A program made the position numbers and the translations under genes. Shown in pieces: positions 51,646 to 60,629 of a stretch of DNA of 64,000 nucleotides. The notes beneath the pieces were generated by a model. It saw only the letters and a list, made by a program, of their open reading frames with translations, was not told the origin of the DNA and ran no database searches. Position 1 is the stretch's first letter. Each line of letters opens with the position of its first letter. The DNA comes from Streptomyces sp. TG1A-8 (GTDB lineage Bacteria > Actinomycetota > Actinomycetes > Streptomycetales > Streptomycetaceae): the NCBI RefSeq assembly GCF_030499535.1, contig NZ_JASTLB010000001.1, forward strand, positions 4,030,001 through 4,094,000, given 5' to 3'.

Positions 51646-53240
51646 CGGTTCTCGACACCGCCCTGGACACCCACGGCCCCGACCACCGGGCCAACCGCGA
51701 CGCCCTGCTCGCCAAGCTCGCCGGCCTGGAGGCCGAGCACGCCAAGGCGCTCGCGGGCGGCGGCGAGAAGTACGTCGCCCGGCACCGCGGGCGCGGCAAG
51801 CTGCTCGCCCGCGAGCGCATCGAACTGCTCCTGGACCCGGACACCCCCTTCCTGGAGCTGTCCCCGCTGGCGGCCTGGGGCAGCGAGTACCCGGTCGGCG
51901 CCTCCCTGGTCACCGGCATCGGCGTGGTCGAGGGCGTGGAGTGCCTGATCACCGCCAACGACCCGACCGTGCGCGGCGGCGCCAGCAACCCGTGGAGCCT
52001 GAGGAAGGCCCTGCGCGCCAACGACATCGCGCTCGCCAACCGGCTGCCCTGCGTCAGCCTGGTGGAGTCGGGCGGTGCCGACCTGCCCTCCCAGAAGGAG
52101 ATCTTCATCCCGGGCGGGGCCGTCTTCCGCGACCTGACCCGCCTGTCGGCCGCCGGCGTCCCCACCGTCGCCGTCGTCTTCGGCAACTCCACGGCCGGCG
52201 GCGCCTACGTCCCCGGCATGTCCGACCACGTCATCATGGTCAAGGAACGCGCGAAGGTGTTCCTCGGCGGGCCGCCGCTGGTGAGGATGGCCACCGGCGA
52301 GGAGAGCGACGACGAGTCCCTGGGCGGCGCGGAGATGCACGCGCGCGTGTCGGGCCTCGCCGACCACTTCGTTGTGGACGAGCGGGACGCCCTGCGCCAG
52401 GCCCGCCGCGTGGTCGCCCGCCTCAACCACCGCAAGGCGTACCCGGACCCGGGCCCGGCCGAGCCGCCCAGGTACGACGCGGAGGAACTGCTCGGCATCG
52501 TCCCCGGCGACCTGAGGACGCCCTTCGACCCGCGCGAGGTCATCGCCCGGATCGTCGACGGCTCCGACTTCGACGAGTTCAAGCCGCTGTACGGGACGAG
52601 CCTCGTGACCGGCTGGGCGCGCCTGCACGGCTACCCGGTCGGCATCCTCGCCAACGCCCGGGGCGTGCTGTCCAGCCCCGAGTCCCAGAAGGCCGCCCAG
52701 TTCGTCCAGCTGGCCAACCAGCGCGACATCCCCCTGCTCTTCCTGCACAACACCACCGGCTACATGGTCGGCCGGGAGTACGAGCAGGGCGGGATCATCA
52801 AGCACGGCGCGATGATGATCAACGCGGTGAGCAACAGCCGGGTCCCGCACCTGTCGGTGCTCATCGGGGCCTCCTACGGCGCCGGGCACTACGGCATGTG
52901 CGGGCGCGCCTACGACCCGCGCTTCCTGTTCGCCTGGCCCAGCGCCAAGTCGGCCGTCATGGGCCCGCAGCAGCTCGCGGGCGTGCTGTCGATCGTCGCC
53001 CGGCAGTCGGCGGCGGCCAAGGGACAGCCGTACGACGAGGACGCGGACGCCGCCCTGCGGGCGATGGTGGAGCAGCGGATCGAGTCCGAGTCGCTGCCGA
53101 TGTTCCTGTCCGGGCGGCTGTACGACGACGGCGTCATCGACCCGCGCGACACCCGCACCGTGCTCGGCCTGTGCCTGTCCGCGATCCACACCGCCCCCTA
53201 CCAGGGCGCGCGCGGCGGCTTCGGCGTCTTCCGGATGTGA
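51642..53240 (+). CDS. Acyl-CoA carboxylase carboxyltransferase (beta) subunit, MCC/geranyl-CoA type
   Basis: 532-residue carboxyltransferase of the 3-methylcrotonyl/geranyl-CoA carboxylase beta class. The first crotonase-like half has CVSLVESGGADLP and FGNSTAGGAYVPGMSD (acyl-CoA oxyanion loop), and the second half has HNTTGYMVGREYE and GASYGAGHYGMCGRAY (biotin side). It pairs with the biotin carboxylase encoded next. GTG 51642 overlaps the preceding stop. Substrate choice between methylcrotonyl-CoA, geranyl-CoA or another beta-methyl enoyl-CoA cannot be read safely. Length is normal. Confidence 0.92.
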   Translation: MTVLDTALDTHGPDHRANRDALLAKLAGLEAEHAKALAGGGEKYVARHRGRGKLLARERIELLLDPDTPFLELSPLAAWGSEYPVGASLVTGIGVVEGVECLITANDPTVRGGASNPWSLRKALRANDIALANRLPCVSLVESGGADLPSQKEIFIPGGAVFRDLTRLSAAGVPTVAVVFGNSTAGGAYVPGMSDHVIMVKERAKVFLGGPPLVRMATGEESDDESLGGAEMHARVSGLADHFVVDERDALRQARRVVARLNHRKAYPDPGPAEPPRYDAEELLGIVPGDLRTPFDPREVIARIVDGSDFDEFKPLYGTSLVTGWARLHGYPVGILANARGVLSSPESQKAAQFVQLANQRDIPLLFLHNTTGYMVGREYEQGGIIKHGAMMINAVSNSRVPHLSVLIGASYGAGHYGMCGRAYDPRFLFAWPSAKSAVMGPQQLAGVLSIVARQSAAAKGQPYDEDADAALRAMVEQRIESESLPMFLSGRLYDDGVIDPRDTRTVLGLCLSAIHTAPYQGARGGFGVFRM

Positions 53241-53250
53241 GGGAACCCCA

Positions 53251-53320
53251 GTGACCCCGACGACCCCCGTGACCCCGACGACCCCCGTGGCCCCGACGAC
53301 CCCCGTGGTCCCAACGGCTC
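53251..53320 (+). repeat. 18-bp tandem repeat at the start of the biotin carboxylase gene
   Basis: GTGACCCCGACGACCCCC is repeated about four times, the third and fourth copies diverging (GTGGCCCCG, GTGGTCCCA). It encodes a Thr/Pro/Val N-terminal tail not found in most homologues, and each unit begins with a possible GTG start. Confidence 0.85.
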
Positions 53321-55242
53321 CACGGACCCCGGTGATCACCTCCGTACTGGCCGCCAACCGGGGCGAGATCGCCTGCCGGATCTTCCGCACCTGCCGTGAG
53401 CTGGGCATCCGGACGGTCGCGGTGCACTCGGACGTGGACCAGGACGCGCTCCACACGCGCGTGGCCGGCGCGGCGGTACGGCTGCCGGGGGCGACGCCCG
53501 CGGAGACGTACCTGCGCGGCGACCTGATGGTGAAGGCGGCCCTGGCCGCCGGCGCGGACGCCGTGCACCCCGGTTACGGCTTCCTGTCCGAGAGCCCCGG
53601 CTTCGCCCGCGCCGTGCTCGACGCCGGCCTGGTCTGGATCGGCCCGCCGCCCGGGGCGATCGAGGCGATGGCCTCCAAGACCCGCGCCAAGGAACTGATG
53701 GGCATCGCCCCCCTCGGGGCGCAGGACGTCACCGACGCCGACCTGCCGGTGCTGGTGAAGGCGGCGGCGGGCGGCGGCGGGCGCGGCATGCGGATCGTGC
53801 GCCGCCTGGCCGACCTGCCGGCCGCCCTGGAGGGCGCGCGCGCCGAGGCCGCGAGCGCCTTCGGTGACGGCGAGGTGTTCGTGGAGCCCTACCTGGAGCG
53901 GGGCCGCCACGTCGAGGTGCAGGTCCTCGCCGACACCCACGGCACCGTCTGGACGCTCGGCACCCGCGACTGCTCCCTGCAGCGCCGCCACCAGAAGGTG
54001 ATCGAGGAGGCCCCGGCCCCGGGGCTGCCGCCCCGGCTCACCGACGAGCTGCACCGGACGGCCGTGCGCGCCGCCCGGGCCGTGTCCTACGTGGGCGCCG
54101 GCACCGTCGAGTTCCTGGTCGCCGACGGCCGGGCGCACTTCCTGGAGATGAACACCCGCCTCCAGGTGGAACACCCGGTCACCGAGGCCGTGTTCGGCCT
54201 CGACCTGGTCGCCGAGCAGATCCGCGTCGCCGAGGGCCACCGGCTCCCGGCCGAACCGCCCCGCCCGCGCGGCCACGCGGTGGAGGCCCGCCTGTACGCC
54301 GAGGACCCCGCCCGCGGCTGGGCCCCGCAGACCGGCACCCTGCACCGCCTCGCCGTACCGGACGGCGTCCGCCTCGACACCGGCTACACCGGCGGCGACC
54401 GGATCGGCGTCCACTACGACCCCCTGCTCGCCAAGGTCGTCGCCCACGCGCCCACCCGCGCGGAGGCGGTCCGCAGGCTCGCCGGCGCCCTCGACGCCGC
54501 CACCGTCCACGGCCCGGTCACCAACCGCGACCTGCTGGTCCGCTCCCTGCGGCACGAGGAGTTCGCGGACGGCCGCATGGACACCGGCTTCTACGACCGC
54601 CACCTCGCCGCCCTCACCGAGCCCGCCCCCGACCCCCACGCCCCCCTGGCCGCCGCCCTCGCCGACGCCCACGGCCGCTCCCGCTTCGGTGGCTGGCGCA
54701 ACGTGCCCTCGCAGCCCCAGGTGAAGCGGTACGCCGGAGCGGGACAGGAGTACGAGGTCCACTACCGGCACACCCGCCGGGGCCTCGCCGCCGACGGGGT
54801 GCGGGTCGTGCACGCCGACGCGCGCCTGGTCGTCCTGGAGATCGACGGCGTACGGCGCCGGTTCGAGGTCGAGCGCCACGGCGAGCGGGTCTACGTCAAC
54901 TCCACCGCCCTCACCGCCCTGCCCCGCTTCCCCGACCCGGCGGCCCAGTCCGCCCCCGGCTCCCTGCTGGCCCCCATGCCCGGCACCGTCGTGCGCGTCG
55001 CTGACGGCCTGGCCGAAGGGGCGGCCGTACGGGCCGGACAGGACCTGATCTGGCTGGAGGCCATGAAGATGCAGCACCGGATCACCGCACCCGTCACCGG
55101 AACGCTGACCACCCTGCGGGCCGCCGTGGGACGGCAGGTGGAGGTGGGCGCGCTCCTGGCGGTGGTCGACGCCGGCCCGCCCGGGGCCGCGGGGGACCGC
55201 CCGAACAGCGACGGCCAGGCCGCACCCGGAGGGACCGCATGA
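53251..55242 (+). CDS. Biotin carboxylase / biotin carrier (alpha) subunit
   Basis: 663 residues. The biotin carboxylase domain runs from about 28 to 475 (VLAANRGEIACRIFRTC, ATP-grasp loop KAAAGGGGRGMRIV, EMNTRLQVEHPVTE), then a linker (about 480-590) of the MCC type, and a C-terminal biotinyl domain with EAMKMQH (biotin Lys). The first 26 residues are an unusual repeat TPTTPV/TPTTPVA from an 18-bp tandem repeat. Each repeat offers another GTG, so the true start could shift; GTG 53251 has GAGGGA before it. It carboxylates biotin with bicarbonate and ATP for the beta subunit upstream. Confidence 0.92.
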   Translation: MTPTTPVTPTTPVAPTTPVVPTAPRTPVITSVLAANRGEIACRIFRTCRELGIRTVAVHSDVDQDALHTRVAGAAVRLPGATPAETYLRGDLMVKAALAAGADAVHPGYGFLSESPGFARAVLDAGLVWIGPPPGAIEAMASKTRAKELMGIAPLGAQDVTDADLPVLVKAAAGGGGRGMRIVRRLADLPAALEGARAEAASAFGDGEVFVEPYLERGRHVEVQVLADTHGTVWTLGTRDCSLQRRHQKVIEEAPAPGLPPRLTDELHRTAVRAARAVSYVGAGTVEFLVADGRAHFLEMNTRLQVEHPVTEAVFGLDLVAEQIRVAEGHRLPAEPPRPRGHAVEARLYAEDPARGWAPQTGTLHRLAVPDGVRLDTGYTGGDRIGVHYDPLLAKVVAHAPTRAEAVRRLAGALDAATVHGPVTNRDLLVRSLRHEEFADGRMDTGFYDRHLAALTEPAPDPHAPLAAALADAHGRSRFGGWRNVPSQPQVKRYAGAGQEYEVHYRHTRRGLAADGVRVVHADARLVVLEIDGVRRRFEVERHGERVYVNSTALTALPRFPDPAAQSAPGSLLAPMPGTVVRVADGLAEGAAVRAGQDLIWLEAMKMQHRITAPVTGTLTTLRAAVGRQVEVGALLAVVDAGPPGAAGDRPNSDGQAAPGGTA

Positions 55243-56399
55243 CCACGTCCGTCGAACCCGAGGAGCACCGGGCCCTGCGGTCCGCGGTGGCCGCCCTCGG
55301 CGAGCGCTACGGCCGCGACTACCTCACCCGCACCATCGCCGAGGGCCGCCACCCCACCGAACTGTGGTCCGAGGCCGGCGCGCTCGGCTACCTGGGCGTC
55401 AACCTGCCCGAGGAGCACGGCGGCGGGGGCGGCGGCATCACCGAACTGTCCATCGTGCTGGAGGAACTGGGCGCCGCCGGCTCCCCCCTCCTCATGCTCG
55501 TCGTCTCCCCGGCCATCTGCGGCACGGTCATCTCCCGCTTCGGCACGCCGGAACAGAAGCGGACCTGGCTGCCCGGCATCGCCGACGGCACCCGCACGAT
55601 GGCCTTCGGCATCACCGAACCCGACGCCGGTTCCAACTCCCACCGCATCACCACCACGGCCCGCAGGGACGGCGCCGACTGGCTCCTGACCGGCCGCAAG
55701 GTGTTCGTCTCCGGCGTGGACCGGGCGGACGCCACCCTCGTCGTCGGCCGCACCGCGGACCGCCGCACCGGCACCCTCAAGCCCTGCCTGTTCATCGTCC
55801 CGCGCGACGCCGAGGGCTTCTCCCGCAACCCCGTCGACATGGAACTGCACGCGGCGGAGAAGCAGTTCGAACTCGTCCTGGACGACGTACGGCTGCCCGC
55901 GGACGCGCTGGTCGGCGACGAGGACGCGGGCCTGCTGCAACTCTTCGCCGGCCTCAACCCGGAACGCGTCATGACGGCCGCCTTCGCCATCGGAATGGGC
56001 CGCTACGCCCTGTCCAGGGCCGTCGCGTACGCCCGCGACCGCACCGTCTGGAAGACGCCCATCGGCGCCCACCAGGCCATCGCGCACCCCCTGGCGCAGG
56101 CCCACATCGAGCTGGAACTGGCCCGCCTGATGATGCAGAAGGCGGCCCGCCTGTACGACCGCGGCGACGACGCCGGCGCGGGCGAGGCCGCCAACATGGC
56201 CAAGTACGCCGCCGCGGAGGCCTGCGTGCGGGCGGTCGACCAGTCCGTGCACACCCTCGGCGGCAACGGCCTCACCCGCGAGTTCGGGCTCGCCTCACTG
56301 GTGACGGCCGCGCGCGTGGCCCGCATCGCCCCGGTGAGCCGCGAGATGATCCTCAACTACGTCTCCCACCAGACCCTGGGCCTGCCCAAGTCGTACTAG
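55239..56399 (+). CDS. Acyl-CoA dehydrogenase (isovaleryl/citronellyl-CoA type)
   Basis: 386-residue FAD acyl-CoA dehydrogenase. FAD-binding strings: FGITEPDAGSNSHRITTTAR (about 123-142) and a C-terminal GGNGLTREFGLASLV. The usual C-terminal Glu (in IYEGTNE) is replaced (RIAPVSREM). Instead Glu242 in GLNPERVMTAA matches the isovaleryl/long-chain-type base position, consistent with branched substrates. ATGA overlap with the preceding gene couples translation. In the proposed pathway it makes the alpha,beta-unsaturated acyl-CoA that the carboxylase extends. Confidence 0.92.
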   Translation: MTTSVEPEEHRALRSAVAALGERYGRDYLTRTIAEGRHPTELWSEAGALGYLGVNLPEEHGGGGGGITELSIVLEELGAAGSPLLMLVVSPAICGTVISRFGTPEQKRTWLPGIADGTRTMAFGITEPDAGSNSHRITTTARRDGADWLLTGRKVFVSGVDRADATLVVGRTADRRTGTLKPCLFIVPRDAEGFSRNPVDMELHAAEKQFELVLDDVRLPADALVGDEDAGLLQLFAGLNPERVMTAAFAIGMGRYALSRAVAYARDRTVWKTPIGAHQAIAHPLAQAHIELELARLMMQKAARLYDRGDDAGAGEAANMAKYAAAEACVRAVDQSVHTLGGNGLTREFGLASLVTAARVARIAPVSREMILNYVSHQTLGLPKSY

Positions 56400-56432
56400 G
56401 CCCGCACGCGCACCGCCGCGCGAGGAGGAACC

Positions 56433-57998
56433 GTGTTCCGCAGCGAGTACGCAGACGTCCCGGCCGTCGAACTCCCCATCCACGAGGCCGTCCTCGGCCA
56501 CGCCGCCGCCTTCGGCGACCGGCCGGCGCTCATCGACGGCACGGACGGCACCACCCTCACCTACGGGCAACTGGACCGGTTCCACCGGCGGCTGGCCGCC
56601 GCATTCGCCCAGACCGGCGTCCGCCAGGGCGACGTCCTCGCCCTGCACAGCCCCAATACCATCGCCTTCCCCACCGCCTTCTACGCCGCCACCCGCGCCG
56701 GCGCCACCGTCACCACGGCCCACCCCCTGGCCACCCCCGAGGAGTTCGCCAAGCAGCTCTCCGACAGCGGCACCCGCTGGATCGTCACCGTCTCCCCCCT
56801 GCTCGACCGCGCCGAGCGCGCCGCCGAACTCGCGGGCGGCGTACGGGAGATTCTCGTGTGCGACGGCGCACCCGGGCACCGCTCGCTGACCGACATGCTC
56901 GCCTCGACCGCACCCGAGCCGCACATCCGCATCGACCCGGCCGAGGACGTCGCCGCGCTGCCCTACTCCTCCGGCACCACGGGCCTGCCCAAGGGCGTGA
57001 TGCTCACCCACCGGCAGATCGCCACCAATCTCGCCCAGCTGGACCCCGCCGTCCCGGCCGGCCCCGGCGACCGCATCCTCGCCGTCCTGCCGTTCTTCCA
57101 CATCTACGGCCTGACCGCCCTGATGAACGCCCCCCTGCGCAAGGGCGCCACCGTCGTCGTCCTGCCCCGCTTCGACCTGGACACCTTCCTCACCGCCATC
57201 GAGGACCACCGCATCACCCACCTCTACGTCGCCCCGCCCATCGTCCTCGCCCTCGTCAAGCACCCCGCCCTCGCCCGCTACGACCTGTCCTGCCTGAAGT
57301 ACGTCATCAGCGCCGCCGCCCCGCTGGACGCCCGCCTCGCCGCCGCCTGCGCCGAACGCCTGGGCCTGCCCCCGGTCGGCCAGGCCTACGGCATGACGGA
57401 ACTGTCCCCCGGCACCCACGTCGTCCCCGTCGACGCCCTGCGCGAGGCACCCGCCGGCACCGTCGGCAGGCTCATCGCCGGCACCGAGATGCGCATCGTC
57501 TCCCTGGACGACCCCGCCAGGGACCTGGGCACCGGGGAACCGGGCGAGATCCTGATCCGCGGCCCGCAGGTGATGAAGGGCTACCTCGGGCGGCCCGACG
57601 CCACCGCCGCCGTGATCGACGCCGACGGCTGGCTGCACACCGGGGACGTCGGCCGCGTCGACGCCGACGGCTGGCTGTTCGTCGTCGACCGGGTCAAGGA
57701 ACTCATCAAGTACAAGGGCTTCCAGGTGGCCCCCGCCGAACTGGAGGCCCTGCTGCTCACCCACCCCGGCATCGCCGACGCCGCCGTCGTCGGCACCCGC
57801 GACGCCGACGGCAACGAGGTCCCGCACGCCTTCGTCGTCCCCCTGCCCGCCGCCGGCCCCGACGCGAACGCGCTCATGCGCTACGTCGCCGAACGCGTCG
57901 CACCCCACAAACGGATCCGGCAGGTCACCTTCGTCCCGGACGTGCCCCGCGCCACCTCCGGCAAGATCCTGCGCCGGCAGCTCAGGGAGCGCACGTGA
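56433..57998 (+). CDS. Cinnamate/4-coumarate:CoA ligase-like acyl-CoA synthetase
   Basis: 521-residue ANL-superfamily ligase. P-loop YSSGTTGLPKGVMLTH (about 172-187), A5 motif GQAYGMTELSPG, hinge VDRVKELIKYKGFQV and catalytic Lys in ATSGKILRRQL near the C-terminus. It closely resembles, from memory, the S. coelicolor cinnamate/4-coumarate:CoA ligase studied biochemically. So an aromatic acid is a real alternative to terpenoid acids as pathway substrate. GTG 56433 follows GAGGAGGAA; the 33-bp gap to the upstream gene and the 4-bp overlap downstream keep it in the operon. Confidence 0.92.
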   Translation: MFRSEYADVPAVELPIHEAVLGHAAAFGDRPALIDGTDGTTLTYGQLDRFHRRLAAAFAQTGVRQGDVLALHSPNTIAFPTAFYAATRAGATVTTAHPLATPEEFAKQLSDSGTRWIVTVSPLLDRAERAAELAGGVREILVCDGAPGHRSLTDMLASTAPEPHIRIDPAEDVAALPYSSGTTGLPKGVMLTHRQIATNLAQLDPAVPAGPGDRILAVLPFFHIYGLTALMNAPLRKGATVVVLPRFDLDTFLTAIEDHRITHLYVAPPIVLALVKHPALARYDLSCLKYVISAAAPLDARLAAACAERLGLPPVGQAYGMTELSPGTHVVPVDALREAPAGTVGRLIAGTEMRIVSLDDPARDLGTGEPGEILIRGPQVMKGYLGRPDATAAVIDADGWLHTGDVGRVDADGWLFVVDRVKELIKYKGFQVAPAELEALLLTHPGIADAAVVGTRDADGNEVPHAFVVPLPAAGPDANALMRYVAERVAPHKRIRQVTFVPDVPRATSGKILRRQLRERT

Positions 57999-58732
57999 CC
58001 CCCCTCCTCACCCGCACGCGCACCCGCGCCGTCGAAACCCTCAGCCTGGACTCCGCCGGCACCCGCAACGCGCTCTCGGCCGCCCTCGTCCGCGGCCTCG
58101 CCGACGCCCTGGCCGACTGCGCGGGGGACCCGGAGGTCCGGGCCGTCGTCCTCACCCACACCGGCGGCACCTTCTGCGCCGGCGCCGACCTGCGCGACCC
58201 GCCCCCGCCCGGGGAACTGGTGGGCCTGTTGCGGCAGATCGCCGAACTGCCCAAACCCGTGGTGGCCCGCGTCACCGGACACGTCCGCGCCGGCGGCCTC
58301 GGCCTCCTGGCCGCCTGTGACGTGGCCGCGGCGTCCACCGCGGCCACGTTCGCCTTCCCCGAGGTCCGCATCGGCGTCGCCCCGGCCGTCATCTCCCTCC
58401 CGCTGGTCCCCCGCGCCGACCCGCGCGCCCTGGCCCGTTACTGCCTCACCGGCGAGCGCTTCGGCCCCGCGGAGGCCGTCGCCGCGGGCCTGCTCACCCT
58501 GGCGGCACCCGACGTGGACGAAGCCCTCGTCCCCGTCCTGGACGGCCTGCGCCGCTCCTGCCCGCAGGCCCTGGCCGCGACGAAACGACTGCTCACGGCT
58601 AGGGTGCTGGAGACGTTCGACCGGGACGCGGCGGACCTGACCGCGCTCTCGGCCCGGCTGTTCGCCTCCGCCCACGCCCGGGAGGGGATGACGGCCTTCC
58701 TGGAGGGACGGGACGCGGCATGGGTGGTGTGA
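57995..58732 (+). CDS. Enoyl-CoA hydratase/isomerase family protein
   Basis: 245-residue crotonase-fold enzyme. The oxyanion region is GGTFCAGADLRD (about 55-66), and the second conserved region reads AGGLGLLAACDVAAAS; the first catalytic Glu of classical hydratases is not obvious here, while FPEVRIGVAPAV keeps the second Glu. That pattern fits methylglutaconyl-CoA-hydratase-like members. GTG 57995 overlaps the previous stop. It would hydrate the carboxylated enoyl-CoA. The last base of its stop is shared with the TetR ATG (TGATG). Confidence 0.88.
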   Translation: MTPLLTRTRTRAVETLSLDSAGTRNALSAALVRGLADALADCAGDPEVRAVVLTHTGGTFCAGADLRDPPPPGELVGLLRQIAELPKPVVARVTGHVRAGGLGLLAACDVAAASTAATFAFPEVRIGVAPAVISLPLVPRADPRALARYCLTGERFGPAEAVAAGLLTLAAPDVDEALVPVLDGLRRSCPQALAATKRLLTARVLETFDRDAADLTALSARLFASAHAREGMTAFLEGRDAAWVV

Positions 58733-59328
58733 TGAACACGGCGGAGCGCGAGCGCGTGCCCAAGCAGGACCGCAGCCGGGCCACCCGGCAGCGGCTCCTG
58801 GAGGCAGCCGTGGCCTGCCTCGCCGAACGCGGCTGGGCGGGCTCCACGGTCGCCGTCGTCGCCGAACGCGCCGGCGTCTCCCGGGGCGCCGCCCAGCACC
58901 ACTTCCCGACCCGCGAGGACCTGTTCACGGCAGCCGTCGAGTACGTCGCCGAAGAACGCTCCAGCGCGCTGCGGGACCTGTTCCCCGGCGGCGCCGCCGA
59001 CCGCACGGCCGTCGTCGCCGCCCTGGTCGACCTCTACACCGGCCCCCTCTTCCGCGCCGCCCTGCACCTGTGGGTCGCCGCCCGTGACGAGGACCAGCTG
59101 CGCGCCCGGGTGACCGAGCTGGAGGCCCGCGTCGGCCGCGAGACCCACCGCATCGCCGTCGAACTGCTCGGCGCCGACGAATCCCGCCCCGGTGTCCGCG
59201 AGACCGTCCAGGGCCTGCTCGACATGGCCCGCGGCCTCGGCCTCGCCCACCTCCTCACCGACGACACGGCCCGCCGCGAACGCGTCGTGGCGCAGTGGGC
59301 GCTCCTGCTGGAGGAGGCGCTGCGCTGA
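58732..59328 (+). CDS. TetR/AcrR-family regulator, probable operon repressor
   Basis: 198 residues. The N-terminal DNA-binding domain (about 12-65) is TRQRLLEAAVACLAERGWAG, then VAVVAERAGVSRGAAQHHFP (helix-turn-helix). The C-terminal ligand domain is helical. ATG 58732 overlaps the enoyl-CoA hydratase stop by one base, so it is the last gene of the operon. It probably binds the CAAGC-AC-GCTTG palindrome at 49086, released by an acyl-CoA intermediate; that is inferred. A 33-bp gap separates it from convergent citA. Confidence 0.92.
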   Translation: MNTAERERVPKQDRSRATRQRLLEAAVACLAERGWAGSTVAVVAERAGVSRGAAQHHFPTREDLFTAAVEYVAEERSSALRDLFPGGAADRTAVVAALVDLYTGPLFRAALHLWVAARDEDQLRARVTELEARVGRETHRIAVELLGADESRPGVRETVQGLLDMARGLGLAHLLTDDTARRERVVAQWALLLEEALR

Positions 59329-59361
59329 GGACGCGGCGGACCGTCACGGGCGCGCCCGCCC

Positions 59362-60462
59362 TCAGCCGGCGATGTCCGCGTACCCCTCGATGTCCCGCGG
59401 GCCGCGCGCCCCCGGGCCCACGTACGTCGCCGACGGCCGCACGAGCCGCCCCGTCCGCTTCTGCTCCAGGATGTGCGCCGACCACCCGGCGGTGCGCGCG
59501 CACGTGAACATCGAGGTGAACATGTGGGCCGGCACCTCGGCGAAGTCCAGCACGATGGCCGCCCAGAACTCCACGTTCGTGGCCAGCACCCGGTCCGGCC
59601 GCCGGTTGTGCAACTCCTCCAGCGCGGCCTTCTCCAGCGCCTCCGCGATCTCGAACCGCGGAGCGCCCAGCTCACGGGCGGTGCGCCGCAGCACCCGCGC
59701 CCGGGGGTCCTCCGCCCGGTACACCCGGTGCCCGAACCCCATCAGCCGCTCACCGCGGTCCAGGGCCCGCTTGACGTAGGCCCCCGCGTCCCCGGTGCGC
59801 TCGATCTCCTCGATCATCCCGAGCACCCGTGACGGCGCGCCCCCGTGCAGCGGCCCGGACATGGCGCCCACCGCGCCGGACAGCGCCGCGGCGACGTCCG
59901 CGCCCGTCGAGGCGATGACCCGCGCCGTGAAGGTGGACGCGTTCATGCCGTGCTCGGCGGCCGACGTCCAGTAGGCGTCCACGGCGGCGACGTGCCGGGG
60001 GTCCGGCTCGCCCCGCCAGCGGATCATGAACCGCTCGACCACCGACCGCGCCTTGTCGATCTCCCGCTGCGGCACCATCGGCATCCCCTGCCCGCGCGCG
60101 GACTGGGCGACGTACGACAGCGCCATGACGGCGGCCCGCGCCAGGTCCTCCCGGGCCTGCTCCGCGTCGATGTCCAGCAGCGGCTTCAGGCCCCAGACCG
60201 GGGCGAGCATGGCGAGCGCGGACTGCACGTCGACGCGGATGTCCCCGGAGTGCACCGGGATCGGGAACGGCTCGGCGGGCGGGAGGCCGGGGTTGAAGGC
60301 GCCGTCCACCAGCAGCCCCCACACGTTCCCGAACGAGACGTGGCCGACCAGGTCCTCGATGTCGACGCCCCGGTAGCGCAGGGCACCGCCCTCCTTGTCC
60401 GGTTCGGCGATCTCCGTCTCGAACGCGACGACTCCCTCGAGCCCGGGCACGAAGTCGGACAT
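59362..60462 (-). CDS. citA: Citrate synthase 2
   Basis: 366-residue short (type II-like) citrate synthase. Catalytic positions: His in GPLHGGAPSRVL, His in GFGHRVYRAEDPRA and Asp in FWAAIVLDFAEVP. The N-terminus FVPGLEGVVAFETEIAEPDK is typical of the actinobacterial second citrate synthase. It condenses oxaloacetate with acetyl-CoA (or a homologous acyl-CoA; 2-methylcitrate synthase is related). ATG 60462 has AGGAG 8 nt upstream. A -10 TATGGT is seen upstream on the minus strand and AGTGCCAC repeats flank it. Divergent from pdxH. Confidence 0.92.
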   Translation of the reverse strand: MSDFVPGLEGVVAFETEIAEPDKEGGALRYRGVDIEDLVGHVSFGNVWGLLVDGAFNPGLPPAEPFPIPVHSGDIRVDVQSALAMLAPVWGLKPLLDIDAEQAREDLARAAVMALSYVAQSARGQGMPMVPQREIDKARSVVERFMIRWRGEPDPRHVAAVDAYWTSAAEHGMNASTFTARVIASTGADVAAALSGAVGAMSGPLHGGAPSRVLGMIEEIERTGDAGAYVKRALDRGERLMGFGHRVYRAEDPRARVLRRTARELGAPRFEIAEALEKAALEELHNRRPDRVLATNVEFWAAIVLDFAEVPAHMFTSMFTCARTAGWSAHILEQKRTGRLVRPSATYVGPGARGPRDIEGYADIAG

Positions 60463-60528
60463 CAGGCGGCTCCTCATGATGGGTCGGCGGCGGTCACCCG
60501 CGCCGCGGGGGGACCAGCACCATAGCGC

Positions 60529-60570
60529 CGAGTGCCACCTTTGGGGAGGGTGGGCGACACTCAGTGCCAC
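60529..60570. promoter_or_regulatory. AGTGCCAC direct repeats in the citA-pdxH control region
   Basis: AGTGCCAC occurs at 60531-60538 and 60563-60570, exactly 32 bp (about three helical turns) apart. The first overlaps the region just upstream of a citA -10 (TATGGT on the minus strand). This spacing suits a regulator that binds both on one DNA face. The protein is unknown. Confidence 0.45.
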
Positions 60571-60629
60571 TCGGGATCCGAAACCCGGCGGGAACGCGCC
60601 ACCCCGCGTCCGTACGGCAAGATGACCGG

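Noticed and set aside
53251..53320. 18-bp repeats as a CRISPR-like array
   Set aside because: They are contiguous, in frame and encode the N-terminal tail of the biotin carboxylase.
55364..58732. An 1122-codon plus-strand frame spanning the dehydrogenase, ligase and hydratase genes
   Set aside because: Only its final part, from 57995, is in the real hydratase frame; the rest is Arg/His/Pro-rich out-of-frame translation of two well-supported genes.
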